Origin: Chloroflexota bacterium
GTDB lineage: Bacteria; Chloroflexota; Anaerolineae; Anaerolineales; Villigracilaceae
Assembly (NCBI GenBank): GCA_019873735.1
Contig: JAIOAQ010000001.1
Location: forward strand, 156,277 to 220,276
Reading direction: 5' to 3'
DNA length: 64,000 bases
Positions within the stretch are counted from its first letter, which is position 1; each line of letters opens with the position of its first letter. Below, piece by piece: positions 7,701-16,700 of this stretch. The notes beneath the pieces are model-generated. The model saw nothing but the letters and a program-made list of their open reading frames with translations, did not search any database and was not told the DNA's origin. Position numbers and translations under genes: made by a program.

Positions 7701-9296
7701 GAGATTGGCGAGTCGATTATCCCTGTAATCGAAGAAACCCTGGGCTGGAAGCGTGGCAGCCTTTGGCTGAAAAACGAGTCGGGCGGCGTGGATATGCTCT
7801 ACCATGCTACGCCTGGCTTAGAAGGGGATGCCAGAGAAAGAGAATTGGAGCGCTTGCGTTCGCTGGGCATTCAAACTGGCCGCGGCATTGTGGGGCGGGT
7901 GATTCAGACTGGCGAAGTTATCCGCTGCGGCGATGTGCATCAAAACAAATACTATGTTGAAGGCGATCCACCTGTCCGCTCTGAATTGTGCGTGCCACTG
8001 CGCGCGCATGAGTGCGTTGTGGGCTGTATCAACTTTGAGAGCGATGACGAAAATGCTTTTACAGAGGACGACGAGCAAGTTGCTTTGACCCTGGCGGTGG
8101 AAATTTCTGGCGCTGTCGAACGCGCGCGCCTTCATGAGCAAACGCTCCGCCGCGCAGACGAACTGGCTGCGCTGGCTGCCGAAAACGAGCGCCTGTTGAA
8201 CGAGACTCAGCGGCGGTTGCAATTTGTTTCAGCCCTGCATAACATTGACCAGGTGATTGCCTCCAGTTTGGATATGACACTGACCCTGAACATCATCCTG
8301 GATCAGGTGTTGAATCATTTGGGTGTGGACGCGACCGCAATCTACTTGCTCAACCCCCACTTGAATCAACTGGAATTTGCTGCCGGTCGGGGGAACGCCA
8401 GTGCCAATCTTCACCCTGGGCCGTTGCACCTGAGTGATCCGCTTGTATCTGCCGTGATCCTTGAGCGTCAGGTGGTTCAAATTCAAGACCTTGCCAACAC
8501 TAAATTGCTGCCCAGGCGGCGGATGCCGGCTGTGTCTGAAGGATTCGTTTTCTATGCCGCCCATCCCTTGGTGGCCAAGGGTGAGGCCAGGGGCTTGCTG
8601 GAAATCTTTCATCGCAATCCGGTTCGACCAGAGGCCGAATGGCTGGAGTACTTCCAGACCCTGGCCGGGCAGGCAGCCGTGGCGCTGGACATGGCTTCAA
8701 TGTTCTCCGACTTACAGCGTGCCAACCTAGAACTCACATTGGCTTATGATGCTACTATTGAAGGCTGGTCAAAGGCCCTGGATTTGCGCGATGAAGATAC
8801 CGAAGGTCATACGCAGCGGGTTACCGAAATGACTTTGCGCCTGGCGCGGCAAATGGGGTTGAGTGAAGCGGAATTGGTGCACATCTGGCGCGGGGCATTG
8901 CTGCACGACATCGGCAAGATGGGCATTCCCGATTCCATTTTGCGTAAGCCCGGCCCGCTTGATGAAGATGAACAACGCATTATGCGCCGTCACCCGTCAT
9001 ATGCCTTTGAGTTGCTTTCTAAAATAGAATATTTGCGGCCCGCTCTTGATATTCCCTATTGTCATCACGAGAAATGGGATGGCAGTGGTTACCCGCGCGG
9101 CCTGAAAGGTGAACAGATTCCGCTTGCGGCCCGTATCTTTGCAGTCGTAGATGTTTGGGACGCGCTTTGTTCTAATCGCTTTTATCGGCAAGCGTGGACA
9201 AAGGATGAGGCGCTGGAGTACATCATTGCTCAGTCCGGCAAACATTTCGACCCGCGGGTTGTTCAGGCCTTTTTGACGATGTTGCATTCAGGGTGA
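4728..9296 (+). CDS. Membrane sensor: SBP3-PAS-five GAF-HD-GYP cyclic-di-GMP phosphodiesterase
   Basis: A 1522-residue receptor starting at GTG with AGGAGG five bases upstream. Residues about 28-48 form a first membrane segment; about 50-275 are a family 3 solute-binding domain outside the cell (VGIYNNPPLSFLDEDG); about 284-306 a second membrane segment; about 325-440 a PAS/PAC domain (WQGVMFDITERKRA). Five GAF units follow, starting near residues 455, 625, 792, 967 and 1160, each ending like AVAFENARLY or SLALQNARLF. About 1340-1520 is an HD-GYP domain with HDIGKMGIPD (about 1392), HHEKWDGSGYPRGLKGEQIP (about 1445-1464) and VVDVWDALCSNR. HD-GYP domains hydrolyse cyclic di-GMP; all hallmark residues are present. 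The binding domain suggests amino-acid or small-solute sensing. It stands alone and is convergent with the ZIP gene. Confidence 0.92.
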   Translation: MPGRRSLRGLKNLRFFVLGRQDIQRYTLGAVFALLFFFVFFFNTGVDAQVISIQVGIYNNPPLSFLDEDGVPQGLVVDLLTEIAAQEGWRLEFVSCEWANCLRMLESGQIDLLGAIAYTEERAARFDFNEQSYFANWGVVYTRPDNTVQSLLELDGMTIACVEDDIYTRGVQNLLSQLGVNAVYVSAQDYDAVFAMVESGQADAGVVARLFGLLNEGRYRVRASPIILSPIQLRYAATKGAHPEILHTIDGYLKAWKEDPESPYFQALSRWLNHRPESRRLPSWVGWVLAGLVLWGVAALVSIGFLRRRVGARTKDLRATESRLRALVEQVPAIIYTESASEPGKALYVSPQFETLLGHPVEDWLNEKYGWKKCVHPDDLEKVIAEDERTFASGEPFCLEYRVVTKNGDVVWVRDEAVLIRDSSGQPLFWQGVMFDITERKRAEEGVRRHLSELEALYENGVAISRLLDPQQIGQKLVENFSRFLSWQHITIRLRRGESDELELIAFTQPGLTDENREEIARRFSTLVSRVGQGLSGWAMQTGQLIRAGDVRQYPQFVDTHPDIKAGLYAPLRVGERVIGCISVESETLNAFSEQDERLLSTFATQAAVAFENARLYQEAVRNLERRTVLHRASQEIVSSGLDLETLYLAIHRAATDLMPGDIFSLALIDDTAQEIVGVYFVERGKRYPPVRFGLEEGFSGYVIRTNTSLRIENYEVQAEEIPVKPVLTGEKTYPRSVLVVPLRSGSQVIGVMSVQSYQPNVYTSEDQDSLEMLAAYAGYALENARLFEAERKQRLLSETLREALGAGASLASSLEFETVLDRLLETLERVVPFDGGCIMLVDAEHDTICIARTRGYLKRGPQVVAGIQSLAFKISETANLRWMYENRKPLVIPDVKKYPGWIHVKESEFTRSWAGAPIIISDEVAAFFSLDSEKVNFFTQEQASLLGAFAGQASLALQNARLFGQTRRRADRLAMLYMVSQRLSSIMSVEEIGESIIPVIEETLGWKRGSLWLKNESGGVDMLYHATPGLEGDARERELERLRSLGIQTGRGIVGRVIQTGEVIRCGDVHQNKYYVEGDPPVRSELCVPLRAHECVVGCINFESDDENAFTEDDEQVALTLAVEISGAVERARLHEQTLRRADELAALAAENERLLNETQRRLQFVSALHNIDQVIASSLDMTLTLNIILDQVLNHLGVDATAIYLLNPHLNQLEFAAGRGNASANLHPGPLHLSDPLVSAVILERQVVQIQDLANTKLLPRRRMPAVSEGFVFYAAHPLVAKGEARGLLEIFHRNPVRPEAEWLEYFQTLAGQAAVALDMASMFSDLQRANLELTLAYDATIEGWSKALDLRDEDTEGHTQRVTEMTLRLARQMGLSEAELVHIWRGALLHDIGKMGIPDSILRKPGPLDEDEQRIMRRHPSYAFELLSKIEYLRPALDIPYCHHEKWDGSGYPRGLKGEQIPLAARIFAVVDVWDALCSNRFYRQAWTKDEALEYIIAQSGKHFDPRVVQAFLTMLHSG

Positions 9297-9305
9297 TTTT
9301 GCTCG

Positions 9306-10118
9306 TTATCCCAGGGCGACGTCCAAAATCATCATAATTGTAAATCCGAGCATAGTCCCAAAGGTGGCAACGTGGGGGTGCTTCTCAAGTTGCGATTCGG
9401 GAATCAGTTCTTCCACCACCACGTAAATCATTGCGCCGGCTGCAAAGGCCAGAGCGTATGGCAGCAAGGGGCGGATGAGCAAGACGGCAGCGGCTCCGAC
9501 TACCCCCGCAACCGGCTCAACCAGCCCTGAGACCTGACCGTACCAGAAGGCTTTTAACCGGCTTACTCCCTCGCGGCGCAGCGGCACAGAGACAGCCGCC
9601 CCCTCCGGGAAGTTTTGCAGGCCAATGCCCATTGCCAGGGCAATGGCTCCGGCCAGCGTAGCAGACGGGAGGTTGGCCCCCAGGGCGCCAAAGGCGACAC
9701 CGACGGCCAGGCCCTCGGGGATGTTGTGCAGGGTAATGGCCAGCACAAGCAACAGGCTGCGCTGCCAGGAGGTCTTGATGCCCTCCGCGTCTTCGGTTGG
9801 ATAGCCCAGATGCAAGTGCGGCAGAATCTGGTCGATGACCCACAAAAAGCCGCCGCCCAGCATAAACCCCACGGCGGCCGGCAGCCATCCGGGCGTGCCG
9901 TTTTGCGCAGCCATTTCAATGGCCGGTGATAGAAGCGACCAGAAACTGGCCGCAATCATCACACCGGCGGCAAATCCCAGCATGCCGTCCAAAATTTTAC
10001 GGTTGATGGACTTGAAGAAGAAAACAGCCGCTGCCCCAAGCGCAGTCATAAACCAGGTGAAGAGTGTGGCTACAAGCGCCTGAAGCACCGGTCCCAGATT
10101 CAGGAATTGGTCAAACAT
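9306..10118 (-). CDS. ZIP-family metal cation transporter
   Basis: A 270-residue integral membrane protein with about eight hydrophobic segments. The metal-path signature of ZIP proteins is clear: [17 protein letters not shown] and, in the next helix, [21 protein letters not shown] His-containing loop (PHLHLGYP) lies between helices 3 and 4. Such proteins import zinc, iron or manganese down a gradient (ZupT/GufA group). I chose the ATG at 10118 over an in-frame ATG at 10190 because GGAAG precedes it and homologues begin here. No Fur or Zur box is obvious. It is a single gene, convergent with the HD-GYP gene with only nine bases between stops. The metal is not predictable. Confidence 0.85.
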   Translation of the reverse strand: MFDQFLNLGPVLQALVATLFTWFMTALGAAAVFFFKSINRKILDGMLGFAAGVMIAASFWSLLSPAIEMAAQNGTPGWLPAAVGFMLGGGFLWVIDQILPHLHLGYPTEDAEGIKTSWQRSLLLVLAITLHNIPEGLAVGVAFGALGANLPSATLAGAIALAMGIGLQNFPEGAAVSVPLRREGVSRLKAFWYGQVSGLVEPVAGVVGAAAVLLIRPLLPYALAFAAGAMIYVVVEELIPESQLEKHPHVATFGTMLGFTIMMILDVALG

Positions 10119-10183
10119 GGGGCATCTTCCTTCACTGCTGTGTGTAAGAAAAGAAATGGAAAGGTATTTACGGCAACAGTTCG

Positions 10184-10289
10184 CCCTCACCCCTACCCAC
10201 CTGTCCCCGTCAGGGGGTCTCTCGCCAGGAGGGGTCCGCTCTATATTTCGGCATCTCCTCTCTCCCTTTGGGGAGGGCTAGGGTGAGGG
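10184..10289. repeat. Intergenic inverted-repeat element bounded by CCCTCACCC/GGGTGAGGG
   Basis: The 236-base gap between the ZIP gene and glnS contains no gene. It holds CCCTCACCC at 10184-10192 and its exact complement GGGTGAGGG at 10281-10289. Between them is a pyrimidine-rich stretch with smaller palindromes such as CTCCC-TTTG-GGGAG near 10263-10275. A related GGGGTGAGGG with a CCCCTCTC/GAGAGGGG hairpin appears at 63182-63217. This looks like a dispersed non-coding palindromic element. Its function is unknown; a role in transcript ends or mRNA stability is possible. Confidence 0.5.
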
Positions 10290-10354
10290 AAAATTTTAGT
10301 GAACTTTCTTTACGTTGTATTCACCTATTTTATTGTGGTACAACCTCAAGTTGC

Positions 10355-12028
10355 CTAGCCTTGTTTTTGTTCGATTTTGGCCCAGGTGTCTTTTAACGAT
10401 ACGGTACGGTTGAAGACCGGTTTGCCGGGCGTCGAATCCGGGTCCATGCAAAAATAGCCGATCCGTTCAAACTGGAAGCGGTCGCCGGGTTTTGCCTCGG
10501 CCAGCGAAGGCTCAACAAAGCAATCGGTCAGCACCTCCAGCGAGTGAGGATTGATAATCTGCTCCAGGTCTTCGATTTCGTCGGGCCGCTCAACGGTGAA
10601 CAACTGGTCATATAAACGTATCTCTGCCGGGACGGCATGTTGGGCCGAGACCCAGTGCAGCGTGGCCTTTACCCGGCGGCCATCGGGCGCATCGCCGCCG
10701 CGCGTGGCCGGGTCGTAGGTACAATGCACTTCGGTCACCTCGCCCGTGCTCGGGTCCCGCGTGACGCCCGTACAGGTCACCAGGTAGGCGTAGCGCAATC
10801 GCACTTCATTGCCCGGGTAGAGACGGTGATACTTGGGAGGCGGTACCTCGCGGAAATCGTCTTGTTCAATGTACAGCACTTTGGAGAAAGGCACCTTGCG
10901 TGTACCGGCCTGTGCGTCTTCGGGATTGTTGACCGCCTCCATCCATTCCACCTGCCCATCGGGGTAGTTGTCAATGACCAGTTTCAGCGGGCGCGTCACG
11001 GCCATGCGGCGCGGCGAATGTTTGTTCAGGTCGTCGCGGATGCAGGCCTCGAATTGAGCCATGTCCACCCAACTGTCGTTGCGTGTCTCGCCGGTGCGGG
11101 CAATGAAATCCAGAATGGCTTGCGGCGTAACGCCTCGCCGTCGCAGACCGCGCAGGGTTGTCAGGCGCGGATCGTCCCAGCCGCGCACAACGCCCAGTTC
11201 CACCAGTTTGCGCAGTTTGCGCTTGCTCATCATGGCATAGGTCAGATTGAGGCGCGAAAACTCAATTTGACGGCTGCGGAACTCGTCCAGTTGTTCCAGA
11301 AACCACTCGTAAAGCGGACGGTGGATGATGTATTCCTGCGAACAAAGCGAGTGTGTAATGCCTTCCATCGAGTCGTTTTGCCCGTGTGACCAGTCGTAAA
11401 GCGGGTAGATGCACCATTTGGTGCCGGTGCGATGATGGGGCACTTTCAGGATGCGGTACATGACCGGATCGCGCATGACGATATTGGGATGGGCCATATC
11501 AATTTTGGCGCGCAAGACCCGGCTGCCTTCTGGAAATTCGCCGTTCTTCATGCGCTCAAGCAGGTCAAGGTTTTCTTCAACCGAACGATTGCGATACGGC
11601 GATTCGATACCGGGCTCTGTCAGCGTGCCGCGCGTGGCGCTGACTTCTTCGGGCGACTGATCGTCCACGTAGGCCAGGCCTTTCTTCACCAGGCGGATGG
11701 CCCATTCATACAGACGGTCGAAGTAGTCAGAAGCGTAAGTCTCCTTATCCCATTTAATGCCCAGCCAAAGGGTGTCTTCTTTGATGGCCTCGACATATTC
11801 CGTTTCTTCTTTGGCCGGGTTGGTATCGTCGAAGCGCAAATACAACTCGCCGTTGAAATGCTTGGCCGTCAGGTAGTCAATGTAAAAGGCTTTGACATGT
11901 CCAATGTGCAAGTAACCGTTGGGTTCAGGTGGCAGGCGCGTGCGCACATAAGTGAAGCGGCCGCTGCGCAAATCTTCGGCCACTGCCTCAAGGATGAAAT
12001 TGGCGGTTTTTGGTTCTTCGGTTGACAT
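10355..12028 (-). CDS. glnS: Glutaminyl-tRNA synthetase
   Basis: A 557-residue class I aminoacyl-tRNA synthetase that charges tRNA-Gln with glutamine. It has [12 protein letters not shown] (residues 33-44, HIGH motif), [15 protein letters not shown], and [11 protein letters not shown] (KMSKS equivalent), followed by the GlnRS-type C-terminal beta-barrels that read the anticodon. [15 protein letters not shown] and [13 protein letters not shown] separate it from bacterial GluRS. Length matches E. coli GlnRS. Its presence means Gln-tRNA can be made directly rather than only through GatCAB. A GGAGCAGGT sequence precedes the ATG, and a TATAAT box lies at 12104-12099. It is a monocistronic gene, divergent from a small membrane-protein gene. 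Confidence 0.97.
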   Translation of the reverse strand: MSTEEPKTANFILEAVAEDLRSGRFTYVRTRLPPEPNGYLHIGHVKAFYIDYLTAKHFNGELYLRFDDTNPAKEETEYVEAIKEDTLWLGIKWDKETYASDYFDRLYEWAIRLVKKGLAYVDDQSPEEVSATRGTLTEPGIESPYRNRSVEENLDLLERMKNGEFPEGSRVLRAKIDMAHPNIVMRDPVMYRILKVPHHRTGTKWCIYPLYDWSHGQNDSMEGITHSLCSQEYIIHRPLYEWFLEQLDEFRSRQIEFSRLNLTYAMMSKRKLRKLVELGVVRGWDDPRLTTLRGLRRRGVTPQAILDFIARTGETRNDSWVDMAQFEACIRDDLNKHSPRRMAVTRPLKLVIDNYPDGQVEWMEAVNNPEDAQAGTRKVPFSKVLYIEQDDFREVPPPKYHRLYPGNEVRLRYAYLVTCTGVTRDPSTGEVTEVHCTYDPATRGGDAPDGRRVKATLHWVSAQHAVPAEIRLYDQLFTVERPDEIEDLEQIINPHSLEVLTDCFVEPSLAEAKPGDRFQFERIGYFCMDPDSTPGKPVFNRTVSLKDTWAKIEQKQG

Positions 12029-12097
12029 ATACCTGCTCCGGTTAGGTGAGGGTAAACAGACTTTTTACATGCCGCGCATCGGCTGGCTTAACTGGTG

Positions 12098-12104
12098 TAT
12101 TATA
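12098..12104. promoter_or_regulatory. Overlapping divergent -10 boxes (glnS / small membrane protein)
   Basis: The near-palindrome GTATTATATAC (12097-12107) reads TATTAT (12098-12103) on the plus strand and TATAAT (12104-12099) on the minus strand. Both would serve as -10 boxes, for the gene at 12134 and for glnS respectively. Neither has a good -35 box at 17 bases. If both are used, polymerase binding would be mutually exclusive. Confidence 0.4.
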
Positions 12105-12133
12105 TACCAAAAGAATTTTGCATGGAGGTAACG

Positions 12134-12463
12134 ATGAATCAAAAAACGCGTTTGCCGTTTTTGGGCACCTACTTTGATTCTCATTTCGTCTTTCGTCTGA
12201 TTGGCGGCCTTCAAATTGCCGCCTGGGTGATTTTAGGGCTTTATGCGCTTGAATTCATTCTCAACATCACCATCTTTGTTCTACAAATTGCCCGCGGTTT
12301 CATGTTTGGCCTGGGGCCGACAGACTACGCCTCACAGGTAACCTTCTATTTGAAACAACCGCTGGCCGGCATTTTGTTTTTCTTTGTGCTGCAGGCTGCG
12401 GCGCAGGCCCTGTTGATTTTGCTGGAAATTGAGGCCAACACCCGCGGCGCGAAAACGCGGTAG
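12134..12463 (+). CDS. Small membrane protein of unknown function
   Basis: A 109-residue protein with three likely membrane helices: FRLIGGLQIAAWVILGLYAL, FILNITIFVLQIARGFMFG and PLAGILFFFVLQAAAQALLI. It ends in a short basic tail (GAKTR). I placed the start at 12134 because GGAGG lies five bases upstream; an earlier in-frame ATG at 12095 overlaps the probable promoter. I do not recognise a family. It precedes a secreted, membrane-anchored protein gene by 37 bases, and both may belong to the envelope. No catalytic motif is visible. Confidence 0.65.
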   Translation: MNQKTRLPFLGTYFDSHFVFRLIGGLQIAAWVILGLYALEFILNITIFVLQIARGFMFGLGPTDYASQVTFYLKQPLAGILFFFVLQAAAQALLILLEIEANTRGAKTR

Positions 12464-12500
12464 AAACTTCGCCGCTTTTGTGTTAGACTCAATCCTCGCG

Positions 12501-13088
12501 ATGAAGCCTTTGAGTCTAACCGTTTTGCTGGCATCCTGGCTGCTTTTTCCCTTTCCCGTCCTGGCGCAACAGGCGGGGATTGTGACCGCGCCGCTTTCGG
12601 GGCAGGCCGTGCAAGGCGCGGTGCCTGTTACCGGCACAACAGATGTAGAGGGTTTTTGCTCAGCCGAGATTGCCTTTGCTTATCAGGACGACCCGACCGA
12701 CACCTGGTTTTTGATTGCCCAGACCGAGGCTCCCGTGTTGGGAGATACGCTTGCGATTTGGGATACGACCATCATCACCGACGCTACCTACAAGTTGCGC
12801 CTGCGTATTTTCCTATCGGACGGCCGGGTTCTGGATACCTTTGTGACCAATCTCCGCGTGCGCAACTACACCCCGGTTGAGACCTCCACGCCCGACCCGG
12901 CGGCTCGTCCTACCCCGGGCCTGCTTCCGTTCCCTTTGCCGACCGACCCGCCCCAGCCGACTCCGCTGCCGCCCAATCCCGAGGCTGTGACCCCTCAAGA
13001 GGTATATCGGGCTGCATTCCAGGGCGCCCTGACAATTGTGGTTGCTTTCGTTGCGCTGGGCCTGCTCGTCCGCGTTCGTCGGCGTTAA
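12501..13088 (+). CDS. Secreted membrane-anchored protein with Ig-like domain and Pro-rich stalk
   Basis: A 195-residue protein. Residues 1-22 are a signal peptide (LTVLLASWLLFPFPVLAQ); about 25-120 a beta-sandwich-like region beginning AGIVTAPLSGQAVQGAVPVTG; about 125-165 a Pro/Thr-rich stalk; about 170-190 a membrane helix followed by RVRRR on the inner side. The domain resembles extracellular Ig-like or bacterial fibronectin folds used for surface presentation. I prefer the ATG at 12501 to the in-frame ATG at 12429 because the signal peptide begins there. TAGACT (12484-12489) sits eleven bases before the ATG with no Shine-Dalgarno sequence, so the transcript may be nearly leaderless. Exact function is unknown. 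Confidence 0.7.
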   Translation: MKPLSLTVLLASWLLFPFPVLAQQAGIVTAPLSGQAVQGAVPVTGTTDVEGFCSAEIAFAYQDDPTDTWFLIAQTEAPVLGDTLAIWDTTIITDATYKLRLRIFLSDGRVLDTFVTNLRVRNYTPVETSTPDPAARPTPGLLPFPLPTDPPQPTPLPPNPEAVTPQEVYRAAFQGALTIVVAFVALGLLVRVRRR

Positions 13089-13108
13089 CTTTTTTCGATA
13101 CCTTGCAC

Positions 13109-13702
13109 ATGTCTTCACTTCCTTTTCTTGTTGTTGGTCTTGGCAACCCTGGCCGTGAGTACCGCGAGAACCGCCACAATATCGGCTTTATGGTGATTGA
13201 CCGCCTGTGCGTACGCCTGAACATCGCCCTCAATCGGCTGCAAGCGCGCGCCCTGGTTGGATCGGCGCTGTATGAAGGCTGTAAAATGATCCTGGCCAAG
13301 CCTCAGACCTACATGAATTTATCCGGCCAGGCCGTGCAGGGACTGGTGCGTTTTTATAAACTGCCCCTCTCAAACCTGTTGGTGGTGCATGACGATCTCG
13401 ATTTGCCATTGGGGGTAATTCGCATGCGTCCCGGCGGCGGCTCCGCCGGACAAAAAGGGGTTGCTTCGATTATCGAGCGGCTTGGCACGCAGGACTTTCC
13501 GCGTCTGCGCCTGGGCATCGGCCGTCCTCCCGGCCGTATGGACCCGGCAGATTATGTCTTGCAGGATTTTCCGCCGGCCGACTTGTCCTTGCTTTCTGAG
13601 ACGTTGGAGCGCGCCGCAAATGCGGTTCTGGTCTGGGTTGTGCAGGGGTTGGAAGCGGCCATGAATCAGTTCAACGGCAGCGTGGATTCGGGGGGAGTCT
13701 GA
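13109..13702 (+). CDS. pth: Peptidyl-tRNA hydrolase
   Basis: A 197-residue Pth that cleaves peptidyl-tRNA dropped from ribosomes and recycles the tRNA. Signature motifs are GLGNPGREY (Asn13), NRHNIGF with the catalytic His23, KPQTYMNLSGQAV, HDDLDLPLG (catalytic-site Asp) and RPGGGSAGQKGV. Length is normal. The start is the ATG at 13109; a TTG two codons earlier is less likely. No clear Shine-Dalgarno sequence is visible. mfd begins five bases after the stop, and this pth-mfd order is also known from Firmicutes, where the two genes are neighbours. They are probably cotranscribed. Confidence 0.96.
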   Translation: MSSLPFLVVGLGNPGREYRENRHNIGFMVIDRLCVRLNIALNRLQARALVGSALYEGCKMILAKPQTYMNLSGQAVQGLVRFYKLPLSNLLVVHDDLDLPLGVIRMRPGGGSAGQKGVASIIERLGTQDFPRLRLGIGRPPGRMDPADYVLQDFPPADLSLLSETLERAANAVLVWVVQGLEAAMNQFNGSVDSGGV

Positions 13703-13707
13703 TTTGA

Positions 13708-16700
13708 ATGCAGCCGCTTCTTGATACCCTCAGGCAACTTCCGGCTTACAGCCGTTTTCTTGCCTCTCTGCGCGCAGGCGAGAGGCTGCCCGCGCTTTGC
13801 TTGCCCGCTGCGGCGCGTTTACCTGTCCTGGCCGCGCTGTATCAGGACCTGCAGCGTCCCCTCCTGCTGTTGACAGACCGCGCCGATCATGCCCTGGCGT
13901 TAACCGATGAACTTGCCTTCTGGCTGCCTGATGCGCCGCGCCTGAATTTTAATGAGCCGGTTCCGTTGTTCTATGAACAGGCTGCATGGGGCAGCGCAAC
14001 CCGCCGCGGGCGTTTGCAGGCGCTGACCGCGCTGGCCTCGTATCATTTGCCCTTTGCCGAAAAGCCGCTCCGCCCGCCGGTGCTGATCGCCTCCGCACGC
14101 GCCCTGATGACGCGCACCCTGCCGCGGCGGGATTTTCTCAAAGCCTGCCGCCTTCTGCGCGCCGGGCAGGCAGTTCAGCCGACGGTTCTGCGCCGCGACT
14201 GGCTGGCGCAGGGCTATCAACCGGTTGACACCGTCCTTGAGCCGGGACAGTTTTCTCACCGCGGCGGGATTCTCGATATCTGGCCTGCAGCCGAATCCCT
14301 TCCGGTGCGCATAGATTTCTTTGGGGACGAGGTCGAAACCCTGCGTTCCTTCGACCCGGCCACGCAGCGTACGGTCAAGAACCTGACATCGGTCCTCATC
14401 ACCCCGGCGCGGGAATATCTGCTTTCGGATATATCTGACAATCCCCGCGCCCAGATGGCCGAAGACGACATCACCGAGTTTTATATTCCCGTTTTGCATC
14501 CGTTTTCCGCCTCGCTGCTAGACTACCTGCCTCAGGAGGCATGGGTGCTGGTGGACGATGCCAGCCTGTTTGAGAGTATGGTGATCGAAGTTGAAGAGCA
14601 GGCTGTCAAATTTCGGCAGGAATGTCTGGCCGAGGGTACGCTGGCTGACGATTTCCCAATCCCATACCTGACCTGGTCTGAATTGCAGGATGGTTTGCAT
14701 GCCCGCCGCTGGATTGAACTGGGCTACTCCGGCGCAGGTGAAGAAGCGGGCTCGGCAGAGGGCCTTGCTGCCCATTTTGGCCAGTTAGAGCGCTTTGCGG
14801 GTCGCCTCAAGCCTTTTATCGAGTACCTGGCCGGACTGGTTTCTGAGAACCGCCGGGTGTTTGTGGTCACCCGTCAGATGGCCCGCCTGCAGGAGTTATG
14901 GCTGGAATACCAGCCTCAGTTGACTTTGCAAAAGCCAGATTTGAACCCGGCTCAGGCGGCTTTTGTCGAGGGTTCTCTTTCAGGCGGCTGGCAACTGGCC
15001 GATACGGCGCTGATCACCGATTCTGAAATCTTCGGTTGGGCGCGCCCGCAGCCGCGTAGCCGTCAGCCGACCGGCGCCGAGACGCCGGAAGCCGCTTATG
15101 CCGATTTGCATCCGGGCGATTATGTGGTGCATATTGACCATGGCATCGGCAAATACGTTGGCCTTGTTCGCCGCCACCTGGATGGCCTGGAACGCGAGTT
15201 TCTATGCGTCGAGTACCAGGACGGCGATCAGTTATTTGTCCCTATTCATCAAGCAGACCGGCTGACCCGTTACGTAGGCGCGGAGGGGTCGCTTCCGGCG
15301 CTTGACCATTTGGGCGGCGCCGAATGGCATGCCACCAAGGGCCGCGTCAGGGAGGCGGTTCAGCAGGTGGCGCAGGAACTGCTCGACCTGTACGCTCGCC
15401 GTCAGGTTGTCCGCGGTTACGCCTTTTCCCCCGATACGGCCTGGCAAAAAGAACTGGAAGATTCGTTCCCGTACATTGAAACCGAAGACCAGTTGCGCGC
15501 CTTGCAGGAAATCAAACGCGATATGGAAGCGCCGCGCCCGATGGATCGCCTCTTGTGCGGCGACGTGGGTTACGGCAAGACCGAGGTCGCCCTGCGCGCG
15601 GCTTTCAAGGCAGTAGTGGACAGCCGCCAGGTGGCCGTTTTGGTGCCGACCACCGTCCTGGCCCAGCAGCATTACGAGACCTTTCGTCAGCGGCTGGCGG
15701 CTTTCCCGGTCACGGTGGAGATGCTTTCCCGTTTCCGCAGCCCGCGCGAGCAGAGTGAAGTCTTAAGCGGCCTGGCGCAAGGGACGGTGGACATTGTCAT
15801 CGGTACGCATCGTCTGCTCCAGCCGGATGTGCAATTCAAAGACTTGGGCCTGGTGATTATTGATGAAGAACAGCGCTTTGGCGTAACCCATAAAGAACAT
15901 CTGAAAAAGTTGCGCACAGAAGTGGACGTGCTTACCCTCACGGCCACACCCATCCCGCGCACGCTTTACATGGCGTTGACAGGCGTGCGCGACATTTCAA
16001 ATCTGAACACCCCTCCTGAAGAACGCCTGCCCGTCGTCACCCATGTTGGCCCTTATTCCCCGCGCCTGGTGCGGCAGGCGATTCTGCGCGAACTGGAGCG
16101 CGGCGGTCAGGTCTTTTTTGTTCACAACCGCGTGCAGACGATTCACGCCATGCGCATGCATCTTGAAAAACTCGTCCCTGAGGCACGCATTGCTGTGGCG
16201 CATGGACAAATGCCAGAGCATGAACTGGCATCGGCCATGCAGCGCTTCAACGCCGGAGAAGTGGATATCCTGCTTGCAACCTCGATCATCGAATCGGGGC
16301 TGGATATTCCGAATGCCAACACCCTGATTGTGGATCGCGGTGACACCTTTGGTCTGGCGCAGTTGTACCAACTGCGCGGGCGTGTCGGGCGCGGCGCGGT
16401 GCGCGCCTATGCCTACATCTTTCGTCATCGCAAGAAACCGCCCACTCCCGATGGCCAGCAGCGGCTGGAGGTGATTGCCGAAAATACCCAGTTAGGGGCG
16501 GGCTATTCCATTGCCATGCGGGATCTGGAAATTCGCGGCGCGGGCGAGTTGCTGGGCTCGCGTCAGCATGGACATATTCAGGCGGTGGGTTTTCACCTTT
16601 ACACCCGCTTGCTGGCAGATGCCGTCCGCCGTCTGCGCGCCGCGGCCGGCGGTGCGCTCCCGCCCACCGCGGCCGGCTTCGACCAGTTCAGCGCGCCGCT

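Noticed and set aside
10119..10354. A tRNA or small protein gene in the gap before glnS
   Set aside because: No cloverleaf or open frame with a start signal; the gap is filled by an inverted-repeat element.
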